Source: Membranipora membranacea (lineage: Eukaryota; Bryozoa; Gymnolaemata; Cheilostomatida; Membraniporidae). Taken from it: a DNA stretch of 64,000 nt. Below the pieces are notes generated by a model, which saw only the letters and a list, made by a program, of their open reading frames with translations, was not told where the DNA came from and made no database searches. The number at the start of each line of letters is the position of its first letter. The stretch's first letter is position 1. The DNA lies in contig OU612069.1 of the NCBI GenBank assembly GCA_914767715.1, positions 14,195,387-14,259,386 of the forward strand. The letters are read 5' to 3'. The translations under genes and the position numbers were made by a program. Positions 1-13,787 of the stretch are shown here, in pieces.

Positions 1-2409
1 GTTCCCAATTACTCGGCATCACGTCCATACTCCTAGTTAAATTCATACAAGAACAGTCTGGCACATCTACAAATATACAGTATTGGTGACATAATAAATC
101 CTGATGTGAATGTTTTGTAGCGTACATCTTACGTAACAGAAACATTTTTTGACTTAAAATGAAAATCAACCAATTAAATTCGGAGTCGTCATGTCATTGA
201 TAATGAGAAGATAATCTTATATTAGGAAATGAGACAGAAATCAGAACTACTTTTCATCCCACTATGTTGTAGTACAAGATATGAACAGGACAAGGGACAT
301 TAGCAATGAGATCTATATTGGTGCAAGCAATTGACAGTTCAAACAGGATATTTTGGCCAGGAAATCAAACCACAATACTAGTGCTTGATTTAGTTGACTA
401 ACATTGGTATATATGTTGACTCTTTGAGGAATCTTCGACAGAGACAGGTTCCAGGTCTGATATAGAGCATTCTTTGGTTTGTGTGTTGTATGAGTAAGAG
501 ATACAACCTGAAAGACCACCTGTAACGGATTTTAAGTATGTGAGTATTCCAATACATAGCGTGTTTATAATGAAATTGGCAGGCAGACACAAAGCAATAG
601 TTTAGGGGGCTGTAACTTCTATTTGTATTGCCCTTCAACTTTCATTGCCAATTACTGTTGCTGTTAACATTGAAAATATCCCTATTTAGCTGTTTGCAGT
701 TAAAGTTATGGGCATTTAAAATTGAACATCAATATGTAACCGATTAAATCTACTCTTATTGTAAGGCTATATCAGCATGTTTTCAATCTAGAACTTTCAT
801 TTGATTGGAAAACATTGTTGCAGTTGCAATGAGACAAATTGTTGGAAACGCCAAAGTATATACTATTGAAAATACTCAGACTGCTGTAATGGGAGTTAGT
901 GGCATTACATAATCAACCACTCACTTGATAATATAATGTTATGCAATTGCATTGCAGTCGTCTGAGCACTTTTAGACTAGAGTTTATGTGTACTATTAAA
1001 TTACAACAACTATAACGTAATTTTACCTTTGTTCTGCGGCATACACTGCTGAGCACATTGAGATATAGTGGCTGAGTCTGATACAGCAACAGCATTCACC
1101 ATCTTACTGTCATGTCTTCTTATAAACTTGTCACCATACTTGACACCCAATACATTCACGGTGTGCTGGAAAAGTGTATGAATAAATTTCATGGACAGCT
1201 TCACTCCATAAAAATGTACTCACCCAACATATATGATTCTGTTCACTTATCTGAGCAAAGGACAATATTTACTCACAGTGCGAGCATAATAACATTGAAG
1301 TAGCTCAGCAGCTTTCCAACGGTATATAAAATGTCCAAATCGGTCAACGCTGGTATCATAACCTTAAATGCTGTTTATGCATATATGTAGTTAATGTGAT
1401 ACCTCAAAGATTCCAAATTTAGCTGCAATTGATACAAGTAGGTTGACTAGGAAATTAATTTTCCTGACAGAAACCAACCTTTTGAATCTTCTTGAGACAG
1501 CAACAGCTGAAACCCAACATGAAGAACAAAACACACTGCAAGCTTATTGTGACAACAACCAGACTGATGAATTTATTATGTTTGTGAAATCATGTACCTA
1601 TAAAAAGCCGCAGTCGAGGAGTAAAGCAGACAAAGGTTTAAAGCAGCACACTGGTGTTTTGTTTATAAAAAGCAAGTGGGTCTATTGTCAGGGCTAATAC
1701 TTGGCTCAAAGCTAGCATGGAATCAATCCCAATATATTTATATAACGCCAACTAACTTACCATAAAGAAAGCAAGATAGTAGATCATTTTCATGAGTTGT
1801 AAATAACAGTTCATATTTGTTTTGCCTGTCTTCCGGATGATTTAATCCCTTGCACCCGGTCAAGTCCTAGTGTCACTAGTGTCACTGACTGTGACTGTAA
1901 TTACGGTAGCTTTCAAATTTCAAAGTGTTCACAGGGAAAACAATAAATACTCTAATGGATAATAATCATGCAATTTGATGCCGTTTATAGGCATTGAATA
2001 TACCAAATGCAGCCCATCATTATAGCATTTCAAATTTAATCAATAAAATAAAGTATTCATTTTACCCCTCCTCTCCATGAAGTAGGTTAGGTTTTATAAC
2101 ACTATTTTATCACCACCATTGTATCCTAACGGTGATCTAACACAGAGATTAGGTTCCACGAACCCCCCTTAAATTAACAATAATTTAACAGCAAAACCTG
2201 AAATGTTTAGCGTAGAAGATGCATAGTAAATAACTGATATTTATTTCAATTGATACCATAAAACCAATATATAGCTATCTAATATTGGTCCAAGCACTGT
2301 ACGTCTATGCACCATGGTCCGTGAATCAAACATAGATAATTAAGGTTTGTGACGTAATTCCCAGCTGCCAATGACCTGGTAAAAGCTCGGAAATGAATTA
2401 CATAACAAT
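1..2409. other. Gene-free stretch, no recognised feature
   Basis: Open frames here are all under 90 codons, lack flanking splice signals with coding-like composition, and match nothing I recognise. I see no tRNA, no clear transposon termini and no long tandem repeat. The sequence is AT-rich intergenic DNA. Confidence 0.5.
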
Positions 2410-5400
2410 CCTAATTATAAACATTGTTTTGATGCCTCAACTGTTTGCTCTTGTCAACCAATAACAGATAAGAGCTGCGTAGAAGCTGGGTCAGTGGATT
2501 AAATGAAAATATATCTTTCTTTTTGTGAATCAATATTGAAATCAGTCCTAAATCAGAGTTGTCTGCCCCTTGTGTTGATCCAGAATAATACAAAATGACT
2601 TCACTGGTTATCAGTGGTTTTATAATCCCCAGTAACCCTAGGGGCGTCAAGTGTTGCAAGGAGGAAACGTTGGCCGTTTCACACAGGTTTGATATACTGG
2701 TAGTCCAATATATTATGGCTGTATTGGGATGGGATTTGGATCTTAGACTGTCAACAGTAAATGAGCTTTGTAGCGATTCATTTTAATCGTAACCTGCAAT
2801 CATGTAAAAACAAGCATAGAAAATATTCTCATTTGGGTAGGAATTAACTTGCTTCTGCATCAAATAAACTAGAGTAAAATGTGACATCAAATGTGAATAC
2901 ATAGAAATCAAATGCATCAGTTATCCGGAAAAATACTTACAAGTTATTGATCCAATATGGGTTTGATAATCCCGCATCCACAATAATAATATGTTAATAC
3001 AAGGTACAGTTTTACGTCTATAAAACCTCTCACTTTTAAATAGACGGAGTGATGGCAGGCTAAACTAACAAGATCGCCATCTGAGCCAACACTGATTTGA
3101 CCAAGGAAAATTGTACACAAAAAGATTAGTCACAAATAGCTAGAAATAACAGAAAGCTGTACTCTTGGTTAACAAAAGAAGGCAGGATAATTAAGTGTCA
3201 CTTTGAACAAATTTCTATATTCATCAACAGTCATTATCTTTCATACTGGTCAGGGCATACTGAAACAATAGCTAGCTGTTAACCTTAATCCACCTCACCA
3301 CAATCTAGCGCAGCTAAAATCCAGCTAACATTTACTGCTGAAAATATTGGTTCTCAGTTTTTGTGATACAATATTAAGTTGCCCCAAACTAGACTAACTA
3401 AAATCTGACTTGTATTTACTCTTCAAGGGTACCATGCTATGAATTAAATAAGGATCTTCCAAACAAATGGAGATATTTGGCATGGAACTGAAAGCCCCAT
3501 GGTGAAATGGCAGCACATGAAAGCAAATATGAGAAGCATTCGTCGTCATCATTTGAGTATAAGGAACTATTCAACCACCAACAATAAATTAAACAGTTAA
3601 GTGAGCCTCTTAAAACAATAAAAAACGGCCAAAGGCTTTAAACTTTTGTGTAGCAACCTGCTTCGCTGAATTAGAGCTAGGCTTTTATGGAAAGCATTGG
3701 AAAGGTTGATGGTGAACCCAGCTAAAAATTGACTCAATGATATGTTTACTAGCAACCAAAGATCAAGCTTTTACACCATAGTTTGATGGGTGTTTCGCTT
3801 GGAGACTACCTACTTGATAACAATAACATGCATGAAACCCCATAGATGAGCAAGTATACAGTCACATTACGTTCCACAATCAAAACTTTGGGCCTTCTGT
3901 ATTTTTTTCATTCATAATCTGGTATTACGTTGAGAAGCCCTTTTCCAAGATCCTTTTGAAATATTTGTTTACTGCCTCTTTTAGAGTAGCCTACCGAATG
4001 GCAAATAGTCGATCGACTCCAAACAATCATAGGCAAAAAACATGGCTTCCTTCTAGTGTAGTTTTTTATGTGTCACAACAATAAAACTGCCTACACTTTG
4101 CTACTTAAAATAAAGGAATAGCAATAATCTTTGACGGAGGGAAATTATGCAATAAAAGCTTCAAAACCACCGAAACCACCATATCCTTGAACAGACAGAT
4201 TCGAAACCAAAAAACCAAGAGACAAAATCTTTGAAGCTCCAGATATATGAATATATGATATATCAAACAATGAAACTGCACTTTTCATGGCCTCTCGCTT
4301 CCACAAATTGAATGCTGGGATGGGAAAACGATTGTATACAAAACAGCTCGGAAATGTGTCAAATGACAACCCTATTTATATACATACCTCTGATGCCCCA
4401 ACTGCTTGTGGTTGTCAACAAATAACAGATAAGACCTGCGTTGGAACGTGGTTGGTGGATTTAATGCACATAAATATCTTTCTTGGAGAAAATGAGTCCT
4501 ATATCAGAGTTGCCTGCCCCTTGTATGGATTCAGAATAATACACACTGACTTTGTTTGAGTTCTCGGATGTTTTTAAATCCCCAAATACCTTATGTTGTG
4601 AGATCTGTAGCTAGCCGAAATTAAGTAACCACAAACTAGCTTAGCCACAATATCTGGCTAACATTTACTGCTCTAGGGCACCTAAACATGGCGACAGTAT
4701 TGAGTTTCTCAGTTTTTTGTGATATTAACCTTGCCAGGAGGATAACTTATAGCTTGCTGACATTTACTCCCAGTCAAAACTGTTTTTATGAACTGCGGCG
4801 CATGTTTGTTCTAGCTAACATAATGTTGCCCCTAACTAGACTAACTAAAATCAAGCTGATATCTATCCTCAAGAGCTATGTGTCAACCTTGACATCACAT
4901 GCCTCAGATATATCGAGAAGCTGCGTAGCAATGTAAGCCATCCGCTACATTCGTATCTGCCTATTATCACCATAGCCAGATATCGTCAAAAGCAAGCCCG
5001 ACCGACAAACCGAACATCGCTCTTAGCTAGAAGTCTATTTCATAAATATTTTTAACTTCACATTTTTTACTTTTAAATCCAGCCAACTGACATTATTTTT
5101 TCGTTTTTGTGTATAGGCATGTAGCATCCTTCATTCATCGTTCGCTACCTCGTCTCTTAGTCATTGTTTTAAAACATTGTAAAACATTATTTGCTTCTCT
5201 GCAATGATCGGTTCAATAAAGTTCATATTATGATTATTATACTGCCTAAGCCTCTGGAAAGTTTTTATTTGAAATGGCAGCTCATGACAACAACAATAAT
5301 ATCATGACAGGAATCCGTCGTCATCCTGAGTCCAAAGAAAATTAATGTGAGTCAAAAAACTAAGAGGAACGGGACAAATGCTTAAGGTTTTTGTGTGGTG

Positions 5401-5786
5401 ACAGCAAGACAAAATTATCTGCTGAATTAGTGCTAGGTTTATATGGAAAGTATTGGAAAGATTATTGGTTAGCCCAGCTGAAAACTTACTCAATGATATG
5501 TGTACAAGCAACCCAAGATCAAGCTTTGTCACCATAACTTAATGGGTGTTTTGTTTGTAGTCTACTACTTGATAACAATGACATACATGAAACCCTATAG
5601 ACGAGTATATAGTCACACAACACTACCATCGACAGACATAATCTTGAGCCTTTCCTGTTTTTTTTTTATTCATAATCTGTTATTACAATGAGAAGCGCTT
5701 TTCCATAATACTTTAGAAACCTTTGTTCACTGCCTCTTTTAGAGTGCTGAATAGTCACTAAAAACAATCTTATGCAAAATCACATT

Positions 5787-6029
5787 CACTATGTTTCCAT
5801 GGGTCGAATGATCATTCGCATACTGTCCAATAGATTTTGGCTGTCATGTGTGGTTTGGCTTGTTATGTAATCAAAACACAATACAATAACAATATGATCC
5901 GACCAAATTCGGTTTGTGAAAGCGAACGACCGATGAGTAAGAAATCGTATAGCTTGATTGTTTCCATGTGCCGAATGAAGGGCTAAAATCGCTTATATGC
6001 GCATTTGTACGGAGCATGGAAACATAGTG
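5787..6029. mobile_element. MITE inserted in copy 2 of the local triplication
   Basis: The ends are perfect 15-bp inverted repeats: 'cactatgtttccatg' at 5787-5801 and its complement at 6015-6029. ATT flanks both sides, which would fit a 3-bp target duplication. The neighbouring paralogous copies at about 4040 and 8540 lack the insert, so they act as empty sites. There is no coding capacity. A PIF/Harbinger-type origin is possible from the 3-bp duplication but is inference. Confidence 0.75.
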
Positions 6030-7448
6030 ATTGCTTCCTATCATTATAGATTTTTTATGTGTCCCAATAATAATACCCTCTTCACTTTGTCACTGCAAAA
6101 TATAGGACAAACAATAATCGCCTGTTATCTCTGACGGAGGGATGTTATGCAACAAAAGATTACAATCTTCATATCCTTGAACAGACAGCTTTTGAACAAA
6201 AAAAACGAAAGACAAATCTTTGAATCATTAGAAATATGGTTGAGCTTTTTTGCAAACTAATAATTAATCAAAAAAGTAAAAGCTACCATCCAGACAGGTT
6301 TACAAAAAAAAAACAAGAGACAAATCTTAAAAACGCCAGATAATATGAATCGGTTTTTTTTGCACGCATACAATGAAACTGCACTTTTCATCGCCTCTCG
6401 TTTCCACAAATTTGACTCTAGGATGTGAAAACGACTGTATACATCGCAGCATGGAAAAAATTATAATTGTAAGCCGTCCACACTAAGCTCTCAGAGAGAC
6501 TTTTGATAATTTATTCGTATTGGCAGAGGAAGTTAAGAACAAATCCACTTGTTTGGCCAGCCAGACCCATAGTATGACAGTTGACAGTACACAGAGGTTT
6601 ACAGGTCTTACATCCCGGACTGGAAGCTTCTCTTTCAAGCGGTCAATAGGAACTAACATGTCCCCCAAGCGTCTTTATCAGACCACAAAGCTTGATAAAA
6701 TTGAAACAGATTGAGATTGAATGTGATCGACTCACTTCCTGTGGTAGATATGGAGAGTGTCAGCTCCCACTAGCCTTGTCAAGCGATTTCTACTTTTTGA
6801 TTTGAGGGGTAAAACAAAACCCCCGGAAAAAAAAGTTAGTCTCTTGACGAGGCTATGCTACCACCACTAGACCTGTAGTGCAGGGGACCCGACTGATAAA
6901 TATGTTCGAGCCATTGAAAACGATCCATCGAACAAACAATATTCATGTAACAAAGAGCATTCACACATGAGTATATGTAACTTCGCCGATCAAGACCGCG
7001 AAACACACTCATTTCCATGTACTGTCATGACATAGTAGAATAACTGATCTTTCTTTCAGTTTCTGTGCTTTTTTAGAAAAATCATTCTTAATCAATATAA
7101 GTTTTGGCTGAAAAGCTGGATACTCTTGATCCATAGCCCAAATCTCCATGTTTCAAAGAAAGTAGGCCTGCACCTTTTTTTAAATTATATCTTTTTGGAA
7201 TAAAATGAGTCCTATATCAGAGTTGTCTGCCCCTTGTGTTGATCCAGAATGATACAAGCTGGCACTGTAGATGTTTTCAGCGGTTGTTAGATCCTTGGAT
7301 ACCCTAGGAGCGTAGAGTATTGACAGATGGAAAAGTTCACCTTTTCACACTTGTTTGATATACAAGTAGTGACATTGATAACTTATATCAACCTATGTGA
7401 AAACAGGTGGTAGCTAAAATAAAGTCATCCCAAACACACTTAAATTAC

Positions 7449-7752
7449 CTGCTGCCACTCATGCAAATTTGTGCTCATTGAATTCTGCATAGCTCCAAGA
7501 TAATTAATTGAGACTTAAATCTCAAAATCAGGGCATGAAATCTACGCACCAGCTTATGACGTGTACAGTGTGCACTAGTAAGACGGTAACTACGTCACCC
7601 GATGTAGATAATTAATTTCATACCCTAATTTTGATGATCAGTTTGTGCAAATTATTTGCTCATTAGGTGACAATGCTGTGATTGCAGCCTCATTTTATTA
7701 GTTTTGAGCTACACAGACACCTATAAGCACACATTTGGCTGTGTGGCAGCAG
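7449..7752. mobile_element. Palindromic MITE, family with CTGCTGCCAC ends (copy 1)
   Basis: It begins 'ctgctgccac' and ends 'gtggcagcag', with inverted similarity running well into the interior ('aaatttgtgctcatt' against the complement of 'aagcacacatttgg'). A second, longer copy of the same family lies at 46784-47143. Compared with that copy this one lacks an internal segment of roughly 50 bp. Non-coding. Confidence 0.8.
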
Positions 7753-9180
7753 TGGTTTAAGTCTAGCTAAAGTTTACTGCCCTGGGGCGAAACACATTGC
7801 TATAGCACCTAAATACCCCTAGACAGATGGATAACATACTATAACGCTGAGATTTACTCGACCTAATTACTCTGCCCGTTAGAGCTAGTTAATATTTAGT
7901 CGCCCTAAACTAGTTTTGCGTAAATCCATGCTATGAACCAATAAGGATCTACCAAAGCATGGATATATTTGGCATGGATATGAAAACACCATGGTAAAAT
8001 GGCAGCTCATGATAAACACTATGACAAAGAAAAAAGCCAAGGGAAATGGTGTAGCAACCAACTTTACCTAATAAATTTTCTTTGCTGAATTATTAGGTTT
8101 CTATGGAAAGCATAAGAAAGGTTATTGGTCAGCCCAGCTAAGGGCTGACTTAATGATCTGTGTACTAGCAACCCATGTTCAAGGTTTTTCGCTGTAGTTC
8201 AATGGGTGCTTTGTCTAGAGACTACGTCTAGATATCAATAACATGCATTGGTCAGCCCAGCTCAAGGCTGGTTTAATGATCTGTGTACTAGCAACCCGAG
8301 CTCAAGCTTTTTCCCCATAGTTTGATTGGTGTTTTGTTGGGAGACTATTACATGCATGAAACCCTATAGATGAAAATTTATATGGTCACAAAACATTCCC
8401 ATCGTCATTAGCAATTTTGGGCCTTTCCATTTTTTTTGCATTCATAATCCGGTATTACATTGAGAAGGGCTTTACCAGGATCCTTTTGAAACTTTTACTT
8501 ACTGCCTCTTTTAGCATTAATATTCAACTCCAAATAATCCTATCATTGTAGTTTTTTATGTGTCCCAATAATAAAACCCTCTTCACTTTGGCACTTAAAA
8601 TAAAGGAGTAACAATAATCTCTGATGGAGGGACGTTATGCAACAAAAGATTAGAAGCCGCAAATTCCTGAACAGAGAGGTTTTGAAAACAAAAACAAAAG
8701 ACAAATCTTTGAATCTTCAGATAAATGAATGAGTTTTTGCATGCCAACAATGAAACTTCACTTTTCATTGCTACACGTTTCCACCAGTTGAGCGCTAGGA
8801 TGGGAAAATAATTGTATACATTACAGCTGAGAAATGAAAATGTAATTGTATGCCATCCACGCTCAATATGAGTGAATTCTATAGTTTATTCTCAGTTGCC
8901 AAGGAAATTGAAAATTTTTGACATAATATGCACCCGTTTTTCCAACAAGACCTACGGTATGACAGAGCACAAACGTCTACAGGTCTTAAATAGCGAGGAC
9001 AGGAAGTTAGCATCTTTTCTCCAAAATTAAATAGGAATTAACATGTCGTCTCAAGCGTGGGCAAGAGCTATATCAGACCACAGAGCTTGATAAAACTGAA
9101 ACAAATTGAGATTGAAAGTAATCAACTCTAGTATGGCACGCTGTGAAGTGTCAGCTTCCACCAGTAGATGTAATAGTGGG

Positions 9181-12100
9181 TTACATGACCAAGAAATACA
9201 TTAAAACCGGATGAACACCATCCGTTGAACATTTATACAGATAAGACGCAGGGCAGAAACAAGCCAGTGTCAGTAACTTTTTCCTCTTCTTCATTAAATT
9301 TACATAAGTTAATGATGCGACGACGCATTGTTTGTGTGTTGATTTTGCAGCTCTAGTAGTAGCTAGAAGAAGTAGCTCTAGTTGTCTAATTTTACTCACA
9401 TACATATCTCACTGATGCTAGTAGGAAAATGAAAACAGCTTGAATATATCTCATCATATTTCTTTCCATTATAAGCTGTTTCCAAATAGTATAGAGAAGT
9501 AAAATGTTCGCAAGAGGAAACGATCGCCATTTACACATGCCTGATAAAGCTAAATTCAATACTAGCCAACATTTACACACCCTCTTCCCTCTATATAGCA
9601 CCCAGGTTGGTTAGCCAAATATTTGTGGTAGCTAACATTAAGTCACCTCCAGTCTAGCTTAAACTTACATCTAGCTAACATTAACTCCTCTAGGTTATCT
9701 ACAAACAAGACATATATAATATATGAATGACTAGACATAGAAAAATAGATTTTCATGGGTATGAAATTGGAAGGGACCCCCTTCCTATAATCATTCCAGC
9801 AATATGTAAATATTGACGTAAAACTCTGCAACACATAGCTTTTCCCTCTGATCAATCATCATGCTTATTTCCACAGAGATGATACCAAAACGGAGTTTCC
9901 CGTTCCCACCATATTAAATTTCCGGGCAAAGCTTTGTCATTTATTATGAGTTTTAGAAAACTGGGAGTACGTAGGCAGACGACTGTTCAATCACACAACA
10001 CCAAGACTTGACATTACAAAAATCATCTGACCTAACTCTACATTCACCGCTGACAGCGCAGGTGTTCAATCAGGAAAACAAATTCTAATGCAATATCAGG
10101 CATCAGCTTAGAGAACCGAAAGCTAATAAGCTGAATACTCTAGTATGATAGGCCCACATCATCGTCGAAGTTTCTTCCAACCAACCTAATCCAAATTGAA
10201 ACAGCAGGTGGCCTTAATTGGTATGGAAACAATTGCCATCGCAATTGCAGTGGACATAAAGAGATGGAAATAAGTATTTGATTTAAACTCTACTTAATTA
10301 GCAGCTAAGAATAGGGCCATACAGAGCCATCTTCAGTCCCCTATTTTTTTTGCAAGTAAGAATCCTGAGCCGTGTTGAGCAAAGCTATTATATTTCAATC
10401 TCAAACCCACATCCTTGTGAAACAATGTCCTACTGTGTATTAATGACAGTGTGATTGGCCAAACTGATAATGTCCTAACGAACACACGCAAAAACATCAC
10501 TGTCCCAGTTGGGTGTCATAATTAAGGTTTCCCTCTTCATTCTAGGACACAATGAGGAATTATGGTAATCGGCTTTCACTCCACTCCGCCTCTGACGCTG
10601 TACCATTATGCAACCAAAGCTTAGAAACCACATATCTTAGATGGAGCAGGTCTGGAACAAAAGCAGACAAGGGCCTATTCATTGTACCTCTAGATAAAGA
10701 AATTAGTTTTTTGCTCAAACCATGATAATGCAGTTTTCGTGAATGATGGTATTGACCAATGAAAGGCTAGAACCACATGGTTGATAATTTGGTCTGAGTG
10801 AATGTGTCAAAATTTAAGTATTTCAGACGTAATGACTTGTTGCTTATCCGTTAATCCCTAAAAAAACAGAAGAGTGAGAATTAAAATTAAAGTGGGAAAA
10901 AGTGGCAAACAAACAGTTCTGATTGATTGCACTGAGAGATATTTTAGTCGAGGAAAAACTAATCAGAAAATAATTGATTGCTACCTGTCATAGTTGTGTG
11001 GCAGACCATTGCGTCAGCTGTCAACGGATGAAGTGGCTTCTAGGTTTGTTGTGATCCATCAAACTAGTGCACGGTTGAAAGGGAGCACAACTCCTAAAAA
11101 ACAAAATGTTCATCTTTACTAATAAAGTAGCTCGGTGAAAACTGAAGAGTAACTCTTCCGTAAAATCCATAATGCTACGCACAGATGACCATAGAATCTG
11201 CACTTTGTTTTATTTCAGTTCTCCAATCCAACCTTAGCAAAAATATGTGATTGGGCAACATCAAACTGTGGATTCTATTGGGCCAAGGGTGAGGAGGTTA
11301 ATTTGAGCTTCCTCTCTGGAGGACAGGAGACTGACACCGTGGGTCTCAATGATCCCATCTGCACTAGACTATTACTTACAGATTACGTCTGTGATGACAG
11401 TTGGTTATAAATATAACAGAGTCGCAGTTTATTAAATGGAAGGGGAGGCAGATTTCCCAGAATGTGCAAATTTCTGCTTTCAAGCTTTCCATGTGGGCCG
11501 GGTCTAGGGCAAAGTCCCAATCTGCAAAACCATTCCAGGGTTTATTAATAGCAAATGGAAGTCCCTTATGAACTGATTCTGTCATTGATTGTTCAATCAT
11601 AGTTTTTTAGGCCCCTTTATTTAGAATTTAAGGGAAGGCATTGCCTCCCTTTTCTTTTAGAATTACTGGCCTGATATAAAAGTTATGGTTAAGTTCACTT
11701 ATTTAGGAGGCCTATGTGTGGTTTTGTTGCTGAGAGAAAATAATCATATCTTCGGGTTTTTTTATTAGGTGCAGTTAATCTTATTGTTGGTGTTTGTTGG
11801 TACTGTGGGAGCCAGTGTAATTTTCTGACGTGACCCAAGGCGTCTTGGATGGTTGCTAGAAATTTGATAAATATTGCTATTAGGGTGTGGATTATCCATT
11901 GGCTTCAGCCTTCAGAGAATCAAGGAACTCACAAACCAAAATCTAATGAGGTCTATTATATCATAGTTGGCATGACTGTGAACAGAAATACAGGAAAGTT
12001 ATTAACTTAGGAGGGTCCATAGCAGGCCATTAGTTCTAGGGGAGGCAGGTAGGCGCTGCATCCCCTGACAAAGCTTAATAACATAGCTTAAAAACTTCAC

Positions 12101-12373
12101 TCCAAACCCTACAGGAATAGCCTAACTCGCTCACACAGGGTGTTGTATTTCACCGTTCAGGATTACCCCCTACCATTTTTTTCTGAGATCCAGCATTAAT
12201 TGTAGACACTTGGTAGTCTATCTACAGGGATTTACTTGTGCGGGGAGAAATAATATGGACCAAAAATTTTTTTTATGAGACTTACTTTTACCAATTTGCT
12301 GTGCTCAAAATTAAATCCTAAAAACTTATGAGATCACACGGTCCAGACAGGCTACATTGAGCTATATTTAATA
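9181..12373. other. Gene-free stretch with repeat fragments
   Basis: I find no supportable exon. 9605-9710 carries the 'ctagctaacattaact' phrase that also recurs at about 3300, 4650, 7760, 39880 and 49690. Around 11435-11670 and 12026-12090 there are fragments with 'ggggaggcag' and 'ctgcatcccct' blocks that match the element at 13788, so old non-autonomous transposon debris is present. Confidence 0.5.
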
Positions 12374-12381
12374 GCGTAAAG

Positions 12382-12962
12382 CAGGGCTGCCCAACGAGTG
12401 GCCCGGGGGCCGCATGCGGCCCCCGGCCCAATTTTATGCGGCCCCCGACCCGTTTGAGAAAATCGCATAGACACGAACACAATTTTCACCCCTTTACTTA
12501 TTACATTCCTCATTTGTACAATAAAAAGGATTTTTTTATATCTAGTCACAGTATTTTGGTATTCCCCAACCATTGCATTGGAGTGAGCTCCAATAAAGAA
12601 GTTCCCCACTGCAGAGATGAAAAATAAATACAGGACAGTAATGACTGAGACCCATCTAATGCAGCAACTACTACTGGCCACTTCATCAACTAAGCTCGAC
12701 ATTGATCGCATTGTAAAGAACAGACAGTACCAGGTTTCGCACTAATATTTGTATGTATCATGTCATACAGGCCTTAGTGAGATCATTTGAAACTGTGACC
12801 TGTTCATGTGATACGTGTCATGTGTATTCCATGAAATGAATTTACTGCAGGGAATACTGCACAATATGAAAGTTTGATTTATGGTGAGGTTGCAGGGGGG
12901 GGGGCCAGGGACATTACAATATGCGGATGCGGCCAGCTCAATGAAAAGGTTGGGCACCCCTG
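12382..12962. mobile_element. Non-autonomous hAT element with 8-bp target duplication
   Basis: The element starts 'cagggctgcccaac' and ends 'gttgggcacccctg', imperfect terminal inverted repeats of the CAGGG-type hAT class. It is flanked on both sides by the identical 8-mer GCGTAAAG (12374-12381 and 12963-12970), the target duplication length of hAT transposons. The interior next to the left end is very GC-rich with a palindromic 'gggccgcatgcggccc' core. Short open frames inside do not resemble a hAT transposase, so I read it as a 581-bp internally deleted or MITE-like copy. Confidence 0.88.
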
Positions 12963-12970
12963 GCGTAAAG

Positions 12971-13787
12971 CATGATGATTAATGATATATTGATTTATAA
13001 TTCATTAGAAAGTCAATATCATGCAGTGCACCTGCTTTGACACACATTGTGACACTGTAATTTAACTATAAACTGAACTGAAAATTGTTGTATTCCTACA
13101 CTTTTTTACATCTAAATTTCTTCTAAAAAAAGAAAATTAGGTTTAAAAACTACATCAGCAGAGTCAAATATAGTTGAGGAATGTGTAGCTATATTGATTT
13201 TCAAATATACTAAATATTTACTGAGAAAAATTGCTAAATGTAAATCAGTCATTATTGATTGATAGGACATTGTTTACGAGAGTCCTACATATGACATAAT
13301 ATTCTTGCTTATAAATGTAAACAAATTGTTATGATGTATTTGGCGCCAAATCGGAGCACAAGTACATAATCGGAATTGGGTGATCTATCAACCTGGATAG
13401 GGAAGGGAGAAAGTGAATCTGACCCGTACCCCCTCTTTAACCTTGATCAAGACACTCCACTATAACATTGGTAGGTTTGAGTGATTTACTAATATGGTTA
13501 ATCCTTTACTTTGAGAGTGAGTTATAAACAAAGTCGCAAGAACAACTGACAACAAATAAAAAACGGTGTTGAGGAAATCCTATTGTACTTTGGTATAAAT
13601 AACTGTTGTAGCGTCAGTCGACGCTAATCCATGTCCTCCCTGGGCATAGTGCGCTTTGTGCTAGGTGAGAGTGACAGCGCAAAAAATCTCAACTCAACTA
13701 ATCTTCGTCATACGTAAAATAATGTAATCCGGTGTCAAAAAGTTGCTAATCTCTTTCACAGCCTTCTCTTGTGGTTTTTGTTGGGTG
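12971..13787. other. Gene-free stretch
   Basis: AT-rich sequence between two transposons. I saw no exon, RNA gene or repeat of note. Confidence 0.45.

Larger units (their letters stand above)
2410..9180 (+). repeat. Three diverged tandem copies of a roughly 2-kb unit
   Basis: A two-part unit recurs three times in the same order. Part A (around 2420-2710, 4370-4610 and 7200-7370) shares the phrase 'cagagttgtctgcccctt' followed by a 'gatccagaat' block. Part B (around 3430-4340, 5250-6480 and 7960-8880) shares 'aaatggcagc', 'ctcaatgatatg' or close variants, 'tactgcctcttttag' and the terminal 'gcacttttcat' block. The tails of copies 2 and 3 (6480-6770 and 8870-9170) also match. Copy 3 has an internal duplication of about 130 bp (8118-8190 against 8247-8320). 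Divergence looks moderate with many indels. A fourth partial relic may extend to about 9.7 kb. No protein can be read consistently through the copies. Confidence 0.8.
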
